Source: Actinomycetes bacterium
Lineage (GTDB): Bacteria > Actinomycetota > Actinomycetes > JAHEKZ01
Assembly (NCBI GenBank): GCA_027117675.1
Contig: JAJAYM010000139.1
Coordinates: 1 to 6,522 of the forward strand
Direction: 5' to 3'
Length of the DNA: 6,522 nucleotides
Shown: positions 1 through 5,575 of the stretch, one piece after another
How positions within the stretch are numbered: position 1 is the stretch's first letter
Layout: the number at the start of each line of letters is the position of its first letter
Notes under the pieces: generated by a model
What the model was told of the DNA's origin: nothing
Databases searched by the model: none
Seen by the model: only the letters and a program-made list of their open reading frames with translations
Program-made: the position numbers and the translations under genes

Positions 1-563
1 ACCACGCCATCACCGATCTCGAGCAGCGAAACGTCGAACGTCCCACCGCCGAGGTCGAAGACCAGCACGGTCTGCTCGATGTCGCCCTTATCAAGGCCGT
101 AAGCGAGGGCGGCGGAGGTCGGCTCATTGATGATCCGCAGCACGTTGAGGCCGGCTACCTCGCCGGCCTCCTTGGTGGCCTGCCGCTGGGCGTCGTTGAA
201 GTAGGCGGGAACGGTGACCACGGCTTCGGTGACCGGCTCGCCAAGGTACGCCTCAGCGTCGCGCTTGAGCTTTTGCAGCACCCGGGCGCTGATCTCTTGC
301 GGCGTGTAAGCCTTGCCGTCGATGTCGACCGACCACGTCGTCCCCATGTGCCGCTTGACCGACCGAATGGTGCGGTCGGGGTTGGTGACGGCTTGGCGCT
401 TGGCGACCTCGCCCACCAGCACCTCACCGTTCTTGGCGAACGCGACGATGCTCGGGGTGGTGCGGGCGCCCTCGGCATTGGTGATGACGGTTGGTTCGCC
501 ACCTTCAAGGACCGAGACGACCGAGTTGGTCGTCCCGAGGTCGATTCCAACAGCTCGGCCCAT
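1..563 (-). CDS. dnaK: Chaperone protein DnaK (Hsp70), N-terminal part, cut by window edge
   Basis: DnaK is the cytoplasmic ATP-dependent Hsp70 chaperone; it works with DnaJ and GrpE to fold new or heat-damaged proteins. The 187 residues visible are the first half of the ATPase domain. Phosphate-1 loop GIDLGTTNS is at residues 6-14, the catalytic lysine at K70 (SVKRH), VPAYFNDAQRQAT at 118-130 and the phosphate-2 loop DLGGGTFD at 170-177. The sequence is very close to mycobacterial DnaK from its first residues (MGRAVGIDLGTTNS). The ATG at 561-563 is fixed by a well-spaced AAGGAG. The motif at 147-152 reads EPTSAA where most DnaKs have EPTAAA, a mild substitution. The rest of the gene, and any grpE-dnaJ-hspR genes, lie left of the window. 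The HAIR-like operator upstream implies heat-shock control by HspR. Identification is certain; only operon membership is inferred. Confidence 0.98.
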   Translation of the reverse strand, partial: MGRAVGIDLGTTNSVVSVLEGGEPTVITNAEGARTTPSIVAFAKNGEVLVGEVAKRQAVTNPDRTIRSVKRHMGTTWSVDIDGKAYTPQEISARVLQKLKRDAEAYLGEPVTEAVVTVPAYFNDAQRQATKEAGEVAGLNVLRIINEPTSAALAYGLDKGDIEQTVLVFDLGGGTFDVSLLEIGDGV

Positions 564-570
564 GGTGATT

Positions 571-576
571 CTCCTT
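571..576 (-). promoter_or_regulatory. Ribosome binding site of dnaK
   Basis: On the minus strand AAGGAG lies 7 nt before the ATG at 561-563. It is a strong Shine-Dalgarno match and settles the dnaK start. Confidence 0.85.
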
Positions 577-628
577 CGTTTCCAGCGTGATCGGCTGGGT
601 GGTCAGCGGTGGGTCTGCAGTGAGGTCT

Positions 629-657
629 ATCAAAGAACATGAGTCGACTCGACGCAA
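629..657 (-). promoter_or_regulatory. Probable dnaK promoter
   Basis: On the minus strand a -35-like TTGCGT (657-652) is followed by a 17-bp spacer and a -10-like TTTGAT (634-629). That places transcription start near 622 and gives a leader of about 60 nt before dnaK. Both hexamers are weak. The support comes from spacing, position and overlap with the HAIR operator, whose left arm contains the -35, as known for HspR-repressed dnaK promoters of Streptomyces. The +1 site is inferred. Confidence 0.5.
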
Positions 658-658
658 G
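638..658 (-). promoter_or_regulatory. HAIR-like operator for heat-shock repressor HspR
   Basis: On the minus strand the site reads CTTGCGT, seven bases, then ACTCATG. The HAIR consensus (HspR-associated inverted repeat) is CTTGAGT-N7-ACTCAAG, so 12 of 14 arm positions match with exact spacing. The site lies about 75 bp before the dnaK start and covers the putative -35 and spacer. HspR, a MerR-type repressor usually encoded at the end of the dnaK operon, would block transcription here until heat shock. Each arm carries one departure from consensus, so affinity may be lower than at a perfect site. Confidence 0.75.
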
Positions 659-678
659 TTCTCCTGTTGACATAACGA

Positions 679-711
679 CGAGGACCCCCCAGAGATTCCG
701 GGGGGCCCTCG
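679..711 (-). terminator. Strong GC-rich hairpin terminator after the exported-protein gene
   Basis: On the minus strand CGAGGGCCCCCC (711-700) pairs with GGGGGGTCCTCG (690-679) to form a 12-bp stem with one G-U pair; two further pairs can form inside the 9-nt loop. Read on the plus strand the same position is an A-C mismatch, so the structure is better as a minus-strand RNA. It lies 69 bp past the stop codon of the exported-protein gene and upstream of the dnaK promoter, so it insulates dnaK. No U-tract follows, which is common for actinobacterial terminators. Confidence 0.75.
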
Positions 712-780
712 GTCTGGAAGTGACCTAGGTCACGTCCAGAGTGCTAAGCAGCGGCTGGCTGGCTGTGCTGCGTCTGCTGA

Positions 781-2583
781 CTATCTGAGCCTGATGCTGA
801 CCGGTGAACTCGCCACCTTCGCCACCGATTGGCCCTCGCCGCCGAGCTGGGTGACGACCCTGCCCAGGGTGCGGTACTGGCCGGCACTTCTGATCGTCTG
901 GGTCGACCTGAAGATGCCCTTGGCGTTCGTGGTGCCGTTGGCGATCTTCTTCCACTGGCCGCCACCCTTGCGCTGCAGGGTGATCGGCAAACCCCTGATC
1001 GTGTCTTGGCTGTCTGGGCGCACCAGCTTGGTGGTGAAGGTGACCTTCGAACCCTTCCGCACCCGCGTTGAACTCGCCTTGATCGTCGCCTTGTTCTTGG
1101 CCATCGAGACGCGCGCGATCGACGACGTGAGGTTCGGGTTGGTGACGACGTCAGAACCCACGGCGCCAGTTACCCAGACATCCCACGGTGACGTGGGATC
1201 GATAGCCGCCCCGGTAGAGCCGTACCAGTCGACGCTCTCGCCAGGCGTGCCGTTGTCGTCGAACGCTCCAGTGCCGATGTCGATGACCCGGGCCTTGAGG
1301 TTGGACCCAGCGGTGCTGCTGAGCGACACCTTCGTCAACGTGAGGACGGCAAGGCTTGGACCAAGGTCGTTGGCCGACACCGCGGTCGCCGCCGTGTGCA
1401 CGTAGCCAGCACCGTCAATGGCGACCGACGGACTGAACCAGTCGGCGCCCGTCGTCGACTGGTACTTCTCGTCCTCGATCAGGGTGACACCGGACTCGGT
1501 GCCGACACCAATCAACCGGATGCAGGCGTCGCCCGCGCAGTTGCCGGCTGCCGTCGCGAAGAGCTCGCCAGAGCGCCACGCGGCGCCGCTGAATGCGAGC
1601 GGGCCGAGGTCGAGGTTGTCGCCGGCTGCACCCTGGTCAACGGCCGGGGGAGCGGTCAGCGGCGTCGATGGGTACACCACGTTCTTGCTGAAGTTCGGCG
1701 GATTACTCGTTGACGCACCGGTGTAGGTCGTGACGCTGACGTCGTTCGTCGCCGGGATAGCCACGAAAATGTTGCTTTGCGACGACGCGTTCACTGCCGG
1801 AGCCTGTCCGCTGTAGGTGCTGTTGAGGTCAGCGGTCCACGGGTCGGGCGCGTTGCCGCTGAAGATCGGCGACTTCGGAAAGAAGAAGATCCGCTGCACG
1901 TTGGTCGGTTCATCGGCGTCGGTGATCGGCGTTGTGATGACGATCTTGTCCGACGACGTGCCGATCATCGGGTCAAGCTCGACCGCGTCGGGGTTGCCGG
2001 TGTCGCTGCCGCCAGCGAAGAGGACGGTCGGCTGCCACTTGGTCGGCGCCGTCCCGACTGATGCCCGAAGCGCCAGCCCGATGTCGCCACCGTCGTCGGT
2101 CACCGCGGCCACGATCCAACGCTTGCCGAGCGGGTCATAGACGACCGTTCCCTGCGAGAACGTCGTACCGGGAACGTTGAAGAGCTGCCCGAGCTGCTGG
2201 GTCTTGACGACCTTTCCGGCGTTCTTGGTCAAGATCCGGACCCTTGGCCCCCCGACCTGCATGACGTGCTTGGGGCCAGCGGCCACCGTGACGCCGTTGT
2301 TGCCGACCGAGTTGGCCCCTTCGAAGACCTGCAGCGCCTGCAGGCCGGAGGCGACGGCTGCACCCCTTGCCGCGTCCGTCCCAGCCGTACGAGCGGTCGA
2401 CCGGGCCGAGCGCCCGTCCGAGCCGGCGTCGGAGTCCGATGCCACGGCCGAGGCCGCCACCGAGTAGAAGTCAGGTTCAGCCGAGCCTGCCGCTGTGGCA
2501 CCACCACTCGGGGCGATCACCACACCTGCGGCAAGAGCACCAGCGACCCCCAAGGAGGCCCCACGCATACGACGCACTGTCAC
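781..2583 (-). CDS. Exported protein with probable propeller-like body and C-terminal Ig-like domain
   Basis: This is a 600-residue protein of unknown function, predicted to be secreted. Residues 1-35 form a signal peptide: MTVRRMRGAS, a hydrophobic core LGVAGALAAGVVIA, then Ala-rich AxA-type cleavage sites near 29-35. Residues 36-80 are a low-complexity Ala/Ser/Asp linker. Residues 85-490 hold repeated short beta-like units such as GVTVAAGPKHVMQVGG (97-112) and VVYDPLGKRWIVAAV (147-161). These resemble exported actinobacterial proteins with blocks of the form 'GPNHIVQV...VYDPLADRW', probably beta-propellers. C349 and C354 are the only cysteines and could form a disulfide. Residues 497-599 look Ig-like: KASSTRVRKGSKVTFTTKL, then PITLQRKGGGQWKKIANGTT. 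There is no LPXTG motif or C-terminal membrane anchor, so it is probably released. The GTG at 2583 is chosen because GGAGG sits 6 nt before it; the open frame running to 2682 lacks signal-peptide character. No catalytic motif was recognised. Confidence 0.85.
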   Translation of the reverse strand: MTVRRMRGASLGVAGALAAGVVIAPSGGATAAGSAEPDFYSVAASAVASDSDAGSDGRSARSTARTAGTDAARGAAVASGLQALQVFEGANSVGNNGVTVAAGPKHVMQVGGPRVRILTKNAGKVVKTQQLGQLFNVPGTTFSQGTVVYDPLGKRWIVAAVTDDGGDIGLALRASVGTAPTKWQPTVLFAGGSDTGNPDAVELDPMIGTSSDKIVITTPITDADEPTNVQRIFFFPKSPIFSGNAPDPWTADLNSTYSGQAPAVNASSQSNIFVAIPATNDVSVTTYTGASTSNPPNFSKNVVYPSTPLTAPPAVDQGAAGDNLDLGPLAFSGAAWRSGELFATAAGNCAGDACIRLIGVGTESGVTLIEDEKYQSTTGADWFSPSVAIDGAGYVHTAATAVSANDLGPSLAVLTLTKVSLSSTAGSNLKARVIDIGTGAFDDNGTPGESVDWYGSTGAAIDPTSPWDVWVTGAVGSDVVTNPNLTSSIARVSMAKNKATIKASSTRVRKGSKVTFTTKLVRPDSQDTIRGLPITLQRKGGGQWKKIANGTTNAKGIFRSTQTIRSAGQYRTLGRVVTQLGGEGQSVAKVASSPVSIRLR

Positions 2584-2589
2584 GACAAT

Positions 2590-2594
2590 CCTCC
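2590..2594 (-). promoter_or_regulatory. Ribosome binding site deciding the GTG start of the exported protein
   Basis: GGAGG on the minus strand lies 6 nt before the GTG at 2583-2581. It selects this start over the longer frame opening near 2682 and over a second GTG and an ATG just downstream, and it places the signal peptide directly at the N-terminus. Confidence 0.8.
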
Positions 2595-2702
2595 AGGGGG
2601 TCTTCTTTGACGCGCGGCGGCGCCCCCGGCTGCCACGCAGGTGTAACGCTATTGCCCGAATCGTCCCAAGGCCAGCCTCCACCCCAACGAATCGGTGTGC
2701 AT

Positions 2703-2732
2703 ATTGTATCCACTGGTCGATCAGTCAGTCAG
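2703..2732 (-). promoter_or_regulatory. Probable promoter of the exported-protein gene
   Basis: On the minus strand CTGACT (2732-2727, four matches to TTGACA) is followed by an 18-bp spacer and TACAAT (2708-2703, five matches to TATAAT). Transcription would start near 2696, leaving a leader of about 113 nt. A weaker -10-like TAGCGT lies at 2651-2646 without a matching -35. The -35 falls in a short run of GTCA repeats at 2723-2731. Confidence 0.5.
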
Positions 2733-2756
2733 GTCACGGTCTGGCGACGATCGGTG

Positions 2757-2782
2757 GCGAGCGCCGTTCGGCTCGCTAGGCT
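2757..2782 (+). promoter_or_regulatory. Candidate etfD -10 element with an inverted repeat just upstream
   Basis: TAGGCT at 2777-2782 fits the TANNNT -10 pattern common in actinobacteria. It would start transcription near 2789, about 90 nt before the etfD start. The -35 region is poor (TGGCGA at 2755-2760). Directly against the -10 lies a perfect 6-bp inverted repeat, GCGAGC (2757-2762) and GCTCGC (2771-2776), 8 bp apart, placed where a repressor would block polymerase. A repressor of fatty-acid genes would make sense here, but the repeat is short and could be chance. Confidence 0.35.
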
Positions 2783-2870
2783 GCACAGCACCGCACCGGT
2801 CGACCCTTGCCCTTGGGCCGACAGGAGCCCTCAACGGCCGTCGTCGCACGAACCCCGGCCGCGACCCCTC

Positions 2871-2876
2871 AGGAGG
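2871..2876 (+). promoter_or_regulatory. Ribosome binding site deciding the etfD start
   Basis: AGGAGG is a full match to the anti-Shine-Dalgarno core and sits 4 nt before the GTG at 2881. The gap is short but workable. It argues for this start over the in-frame ATG at 2911, which has no such site, and over the ATG at 2695, whose extra 62 residues look like translated non-coding sequence. Confidence 0.8.
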
Positions 2877-2880
2877 TTTC

Positions 2881-5073
2881 GTGCGCCCTGCACTGGCCGT
2901 CGGCCTGCTCATGACACTTGTCACCGCACTCGTCGTCGCTCGCCGCGGCTTCATGATCGGGCGCCTGATCGGCGTCGGTCAGCCACAGCCGAAGGGGAGC
3001 TTTCCCGATCCGCGCGAACTCGTCGCAGCCGAGACGATCGAGGTCCTCGGACAGCGCAAGCTGCTCATGTGGACGGTGCCGGGCTTTGCCCACTTCTTCG
3101 CCTTCTGGGGGTTCATCGTCCTGGGCCTGACGATCCTCGAGGCGTATGGCGCGCTCTTCGATCCCGAGTTCTCGATCCCCGTCATCGATCAGTGGTCCTG
3201 GGTCGCGTTCATCGAAGACTTCTTCGCCGTCATGGTGCTCGTCTCGCTGGCCATCTTTACCGCGATAAGGGTTAAGCAGAACCCACACCGCGTCGGACGC
3301 CTCTCGCGCTTCTACGGTTCGCATACCGGAGCCGCGTGGCTCGTTCTCATCATGATTTTCAACGTGGTCTGGACACTGCTCTTCTACCGGGGCGCGAAGA
3401 TCAACAGCGACCACTTTCCTTATCCTGCCGACTTCGCGTTCGGCTCACAGTTATTCGCCACGATTCTTGAGCCGCTCGGCGAGACCACCAACGAGCGCCT
3501 TGCCACGCTCGGCGTTCTGCTGCACGTCGGCGTGATCCTCGCCTTCCTCGTGATCGTGGTCTACAGCAAGCACCTGCACATCTTTCTCGCTCCGATCAAC
3601 GTCGCGTTCTCGCGGCGTCCGAATGCTCTGGGCCCGATGCTGCCGATGTACTCAGAGGGCAAGCCGATCGACTTCGAAGACCCAGGTGAAGACGACATCT
3701 TCGGACGCGGCAAGGTCGAGGACTTCACCTGGAAGGGCTTGCTCGACTTCTCCACCTGCACCGAGTGCGGGCGATGCCAGTCGCAGTGCCCGGCCTGGAA
3801 CACCGGCAAGCCGCTTTCACCGAAGCTGCTCATCATGGCTTTGCGCGACAACGCATTCGCGCAGGCTCCTTACCTCATCAAGCAGAAGCACCCCGACTAC
3901 CTTGCTTCCACGGGTGGCCCCGCACCTGCAGTTCCCGTCGAGCTCACCGACTTTCCGCAGTCGGTACAGGACGCTGCAGCGCGTCCACTGGTTGGCCCCA
4001 CTGAGTACGACGACGACGGCCACGACATCGGCGGCGGCGTCATCGACCCTGACATTCTCTGGTCATGCACGACGTGCGGCGCGTGCGTCGAACAGTGCCC
4101 GGTCGACATCGAACATGTCGACCACATCACCGACATGCGACGCTTTCAGGTGCTGATCGCGTCAGAGTTTCCCGCTGAGCTCGGCGGACTCTTCAAGAAC
4201 CTCGAGACCAAGGGCAACCGGTGGGGGATGAACGCGTCGTCGCGTCTCGACTGGGCTGCTGATTTGCCGTTCGAGGTGAAGGTGGTTGACGGGCCGCTCG
4301 ACGACGACACCGAGTACCTGTTCTGGGTCGGGTGCGCCGGTGCGTTCGAGGACCGCGCAAAGAAGACGACGCAGGCCGTCGCCGAGTTGCTGCACATGGC
4401 GGGCGTGACGTTCGCCGTCCTCGGCGAAGGCGAGACGTGCAGTGGTGACGCTGCGCGTCGGTCTGGCAACGAGTTCCTGTTCCAGATGCTCGCGCAACAG
4501 AACGTCGAGACGCTCAACGAGATCGGCGCCAAGAAGGTCGTCGTGACGTGCGCGCACTGCTTCAACACATTGCTCAACGAGTACCCGCAGGTGGGCGGCC
4601 ATTACGAGGTCGTGCACCACACACAGTTGCTCAACACCTTGGTGCGCGACGGCAAGCTGACGCCAGTTTCGTCGGTGAGCGAGCAGGTGACTTACCACGA
4701 CCCCTGCTACCTAGGCCGCCACAACAAGGTCTACAGCCCGCCGCGCGATCTGATCGGCGCATCGGGTGCCGAGCTCACCGAGATGCCGCGCAACTCCGAA
4801 CGCGGATTCTGCTGCGGCGCCGGTGGTGCCCGCATGTGGATGGAAGAGAAGATCGGCAAGCGGGTCAACACCGACCGCACCGAGGAAGCCATTGCCACTG
4901 GCGCCAAGATCATCGCAGTGGGCTGCCCGTTCTGCCGGGTGATGCTCAGCGACGGCGTCGCCGAGGTGCAGTCCGACGTCGAGCGCGAGGAGCAGGTTCA
5001 AGTGGTCGACGTCGCCCAGCTGCTACTGAGGGCAGCCAAGAACGGCTCTGGCACCTCACCCACTGCTCGCTGA
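2881..5073 (+). CDS. etfD: EtfD-type membrane Fe-S oxidoreductase (electron-transfer flavoprotein:menaquinone reductase)
   Basis: This 730-residue protein belongs to the Rv0338c/FadF family. It takes electrons from reduced electron-transfer flavoprotein, made by acyl-CoA dehydrogenases in beta-oxidation, and passes them to menaquinone at the membrane. Residues 1-230 are NarI-like with hydrophobic segments near 5-20, 66-88, 107-129, 152-169 and 208-228; H71, H148 and H215 are candidate haem-b ligands. Two ferredoxin-type 4Fe-4S motifs follow: C293, C296, C299, C303 and C396, C399, C402, C406. Two CCG modules end the protein, as in HdrB. The first uses C485, C520, C557 and C560; the second uses C609, C644-C645, C682 and C685. 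The first has TC (519-520) where the consensus has CC. The protein ends soon after the second module and is shorter than the M. tuberculosis form. No etfA, etfB or fadE gene is in the window. The family is sure; the exact electron route is inferred from homologues. Confidence 0.93.
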   Translation: MRPALAVGLLMTLVTALVVARRGFMIGRLIGVGQPQPKGSFPDPRELVAAETIEVLGQRKLLMWTVPGFAHFFAFWGFIVLGLTILEAYGALFDPEFSIPVIDQWSWVAFIEDFFAVMVLVSLAIFTAIRVKQNPHRVGRLSRFYGSHTGAAWLVLIMIFNVVWTLLFYRGAKINSDHFPYPADFAFGSQLFATILEPLGETTNERLATLGVLLHVGVILAFLVIVVYSKHLHIFLAPINVAFSRRPNALGPMLPMYSEGKPIDFEDPGEDDIFGRGKVEDFTWKGLLDFSTCTECGRCQSQCPAWNTGKPLSPKLLIMALRDNAFAQAPYLIKQKHPDYLASTGGPAPAVPVELTDFPQSVQDAAARPLVGPTEYDDDGHDIGGGVIDPDILWSCTTCGACVEQCPVDIEHVDHITDMRRFQVLIASEFPAELGGLFKNLETKGNRWGMNASSRLDWAADLPFEVKVVDGPLDDDTEYLFWVGCAGAFEDRAKKTTQAVAELLHMAGVTFAVLGEGETCSGDAARRSGNEFLFQMLAQQNVETLNEIGAKKVVVTCAHCFNTLLNEYPQVGGHYEVVHHTQLLNTLVRDGKLTPVSSVSEQVTYHDPCYLGRHNKVYSPPRDLIGASGAELTEMPRNSERGFCCGAGGARMWMEEKIGKRVNTDRTEEAIATGAKIIAVGCPFCRVMLSDGVAEVQSDVEREEQVQVVDVAQLLLRAAKNGSGTSPTAR

Positions 5074-5101
5074 GTGCACACCTGTTTGACGTTTCAAGGT
5101 C

Positions 5102-5138
5102 TCGAGTGCGCAGCCGTTTGACGCTCAACGGCCCTCGA
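5102..5138 (+). terminator. Hairpin just after etfD, candidate terminator
   Basis: GCCGTT (5113-5118) pairs with AACGGC (5127-5132) around an 8-nt loop. An outer 5-bp helix TCGAG/CTCGA (5102-5106 with 5134-5138) can stack beyond a lopsided interior loop. It begins about 28 nt past the etfD stop. No U-tract follows, so termination is plausible rather than shown. Confidence 0.4.
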
Positions 5139-5147
5139 CTGTCCCAC

Positions 5148-5171
5148 ATCGTGGAACTCGCTCACCACGAT
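5148..5171. repeat. Perfect 7-bp inverted repeat ATCGTGG-N10-CCACGAT
   Basis: The arms are 5148-5154 and 5165-5171 with a 10-nt centre. It is the second of three inverted repeats between etfD and the small downstream ORF. It could be an RNA hairpin aiding termination or transcript stability, or a protein-binding site. Nothing else in the sequence separates these options. Confidence 0.5.
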
Positions 5172-5222
5172 TTGGAACACCAGTGCTCCGTGTGTTGCCA
5201 TATGAGGGTTACCAAGCAGTGC

Positions 5223-5238
5223 GCCGACACCTGTCGGC
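5223..5238. repeat. 16-bp palindrome GCCGACACCTGTCGGC upstream of the small ORF
   Basis: Two perfect 7-bp arms (5223-5229, 5232-5238) flank only two bases. As RNA it would form a stable 6-bp stem with a 4-nt loop; as DNA it is compact enough for a dimeric regulator. It ends 8 bp before the AGAGG ribosome binding site of the small ORF, so it may control that gene. Confidence 0.55.
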
Positions 5239-5246
5239 CCTTCCCT

Positions 5247-5251
5247 AGAGG
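5247..5251 (+). promoter_or_regulatory. Ribosome binding site of the small ORF
   Basis: AGAGG, within AGAGGTG (5247-5253), lies 6 nt before the GTG at 5258. It is the main evidence that this short frame is translated. Confidence 0.6.
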
Positions 5252-5257
5252 TGTGTT

Positions 5258-5401
5258 GTGAGTTCAGTCGTCGCCCCCGTCGAGCGTCTTGTCAAGCGAT
5301 TCCAGATCTGGCGCTACGAAGAGCAGTACATGGCCCGCTCGCGCAATGAGCGCGACGCCAGCGAACGCCTTCAGATCGCCAGGGTCAGCCACCTTCACTG
5401 A
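5258..5401 (+). CDS. Small basic hypothetical protein (47 residues)
   Basis: I do not recognise a family. The frame runs from GTG (5258) to TGA (5399-5401) and is preceded by AGAGG at a 6-nt spacing. The product starts MSSVVAPVERLVKRFQIWRY and continues with EEQYMARSRNERDASERLQI to a short tail ending in HLH. It is rich in Arg and Glu, has no membrane segment, signal peptide or cysteine, and its central part (about residues 8-43) looks able to form one charged amphipathic helix. Third codon positions are mostly G or C, as in the neighbouring genes, which supports real coding. It lies 184 bp downstream of etfD on the same strand, but three inverted repeats lie between, so separate transcription is likely. 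It faces dcd, which runs the opposite way. A peptide acting on a protein or RNA partner is possible, but no function is claimed. Confidence 0.6.
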   Translation: MSSVVAPVERLVKRFQIWRYEEQYMARSRNERDASERLQIARVSHLH

Positions 5402-5402
5402 C

Positions 5403-5416
5403 AGGTGCCCGCACCT
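5403..5416 (+). terminator. Small hairpin just after the 47-codon ORF
   Basis: AGGTG (5403-5407) pairs with CACCT (5412-5416) across a 4-nt loop, starting 2 nt after the stop codon. The stem is only 5 bp and no T-run follows, so it is a weak terminator candidate. Confidence 0.3.
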
Positions 5417-5420
5417 CGTT

Positions 5421-5467
5421 GGGTGGCGTGATCGTCCGGGTGGCGTGATCGTCCGGGTGGCGTGATC
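5421..5467. repeat. 17-bp tandem direct repeat, about 2.8 copies
   Basis: The unit GGGTGGCGTGATCGTCC occurs at 5421-5437 and 5438-5454 without a mismatch, and its first 13 bases recur at 5455-5467. It lies in the 174-bp gap between the convergent ends of the small ORF and dcd, so it is non-coding. Perfect copies suggest recent expansion, as in a variable-number tandem repeat, or a cluster of binding sites. 17 is not a multiple of 3. Confidence 0.9.
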
Positions 5468-5546
5468 TTGGCCGCACCGGTGCCTATTTAAGGGGTGAAT
5501 CCCGAGGCTGGCTGCGTTAAGTGACGTGATAGCACCACTTCCTGCA

Positions 5547-5561
5547 GCATGCCTCCCATGC
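5547..5561 (-). terminator. Weak hairpin past the dcd stop
   Basis: GCATG and CATGC arms (5547-5551, 5557-5561) enclose 5 nt and lie 14 bp beyond the dcd stop. There is no U-tract and the stem is short. It is the only hairpin close to the end of dcd, so it is noted as a possible terminator. Confidence 0.25.
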
Positions 5562-5575
5562 CGCGTCCACCGACG

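Noticed and set aside
1..563. A-to-S change in the DnaK EPTAAA motif (EPTSAA at residues 147-152) as a functional oddity
   Set aside because: It is a conservative small-residue change, and all the nucleotide-binding residues visible are intact.
794..1405. 203-codon open frame on the plus strand inside the exported-protein gene
   Set aside because: It is the antisense shadow of a well-supported gene with signal peptide and ribosome binding site. Its translation has no recognisable domain.
2695..2880. N-terminal extension of etfD to the ATG at 2695
   Set aside because: The added 62 residues show no membrane or family character and would overlie the promoter, while AGGAGG directly precedes the GTG at 2881.
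2367..3275. 302-codon plus-strand frame spanning the divergent gap and the start of etfD
   Set aside because: The product is a low-complexity Arg/Pro/Ser string typical of an off-frame reading of high-GC DNA, and it overlaps two real gene starts.
4548..5261. 237-codon plus-strand frame overlapping the end of etfD
   Set aside because: It is a shifted frame over the second CCG module, rich in Arg and Gln, with no family resemblance; etfD is clearly the real frame.
5421..5467. CRISPR-like array
   Set aside because: The units are contiguous 17-mers without spacers, so this is a simple tandem repeat. No cas gene is nearby.
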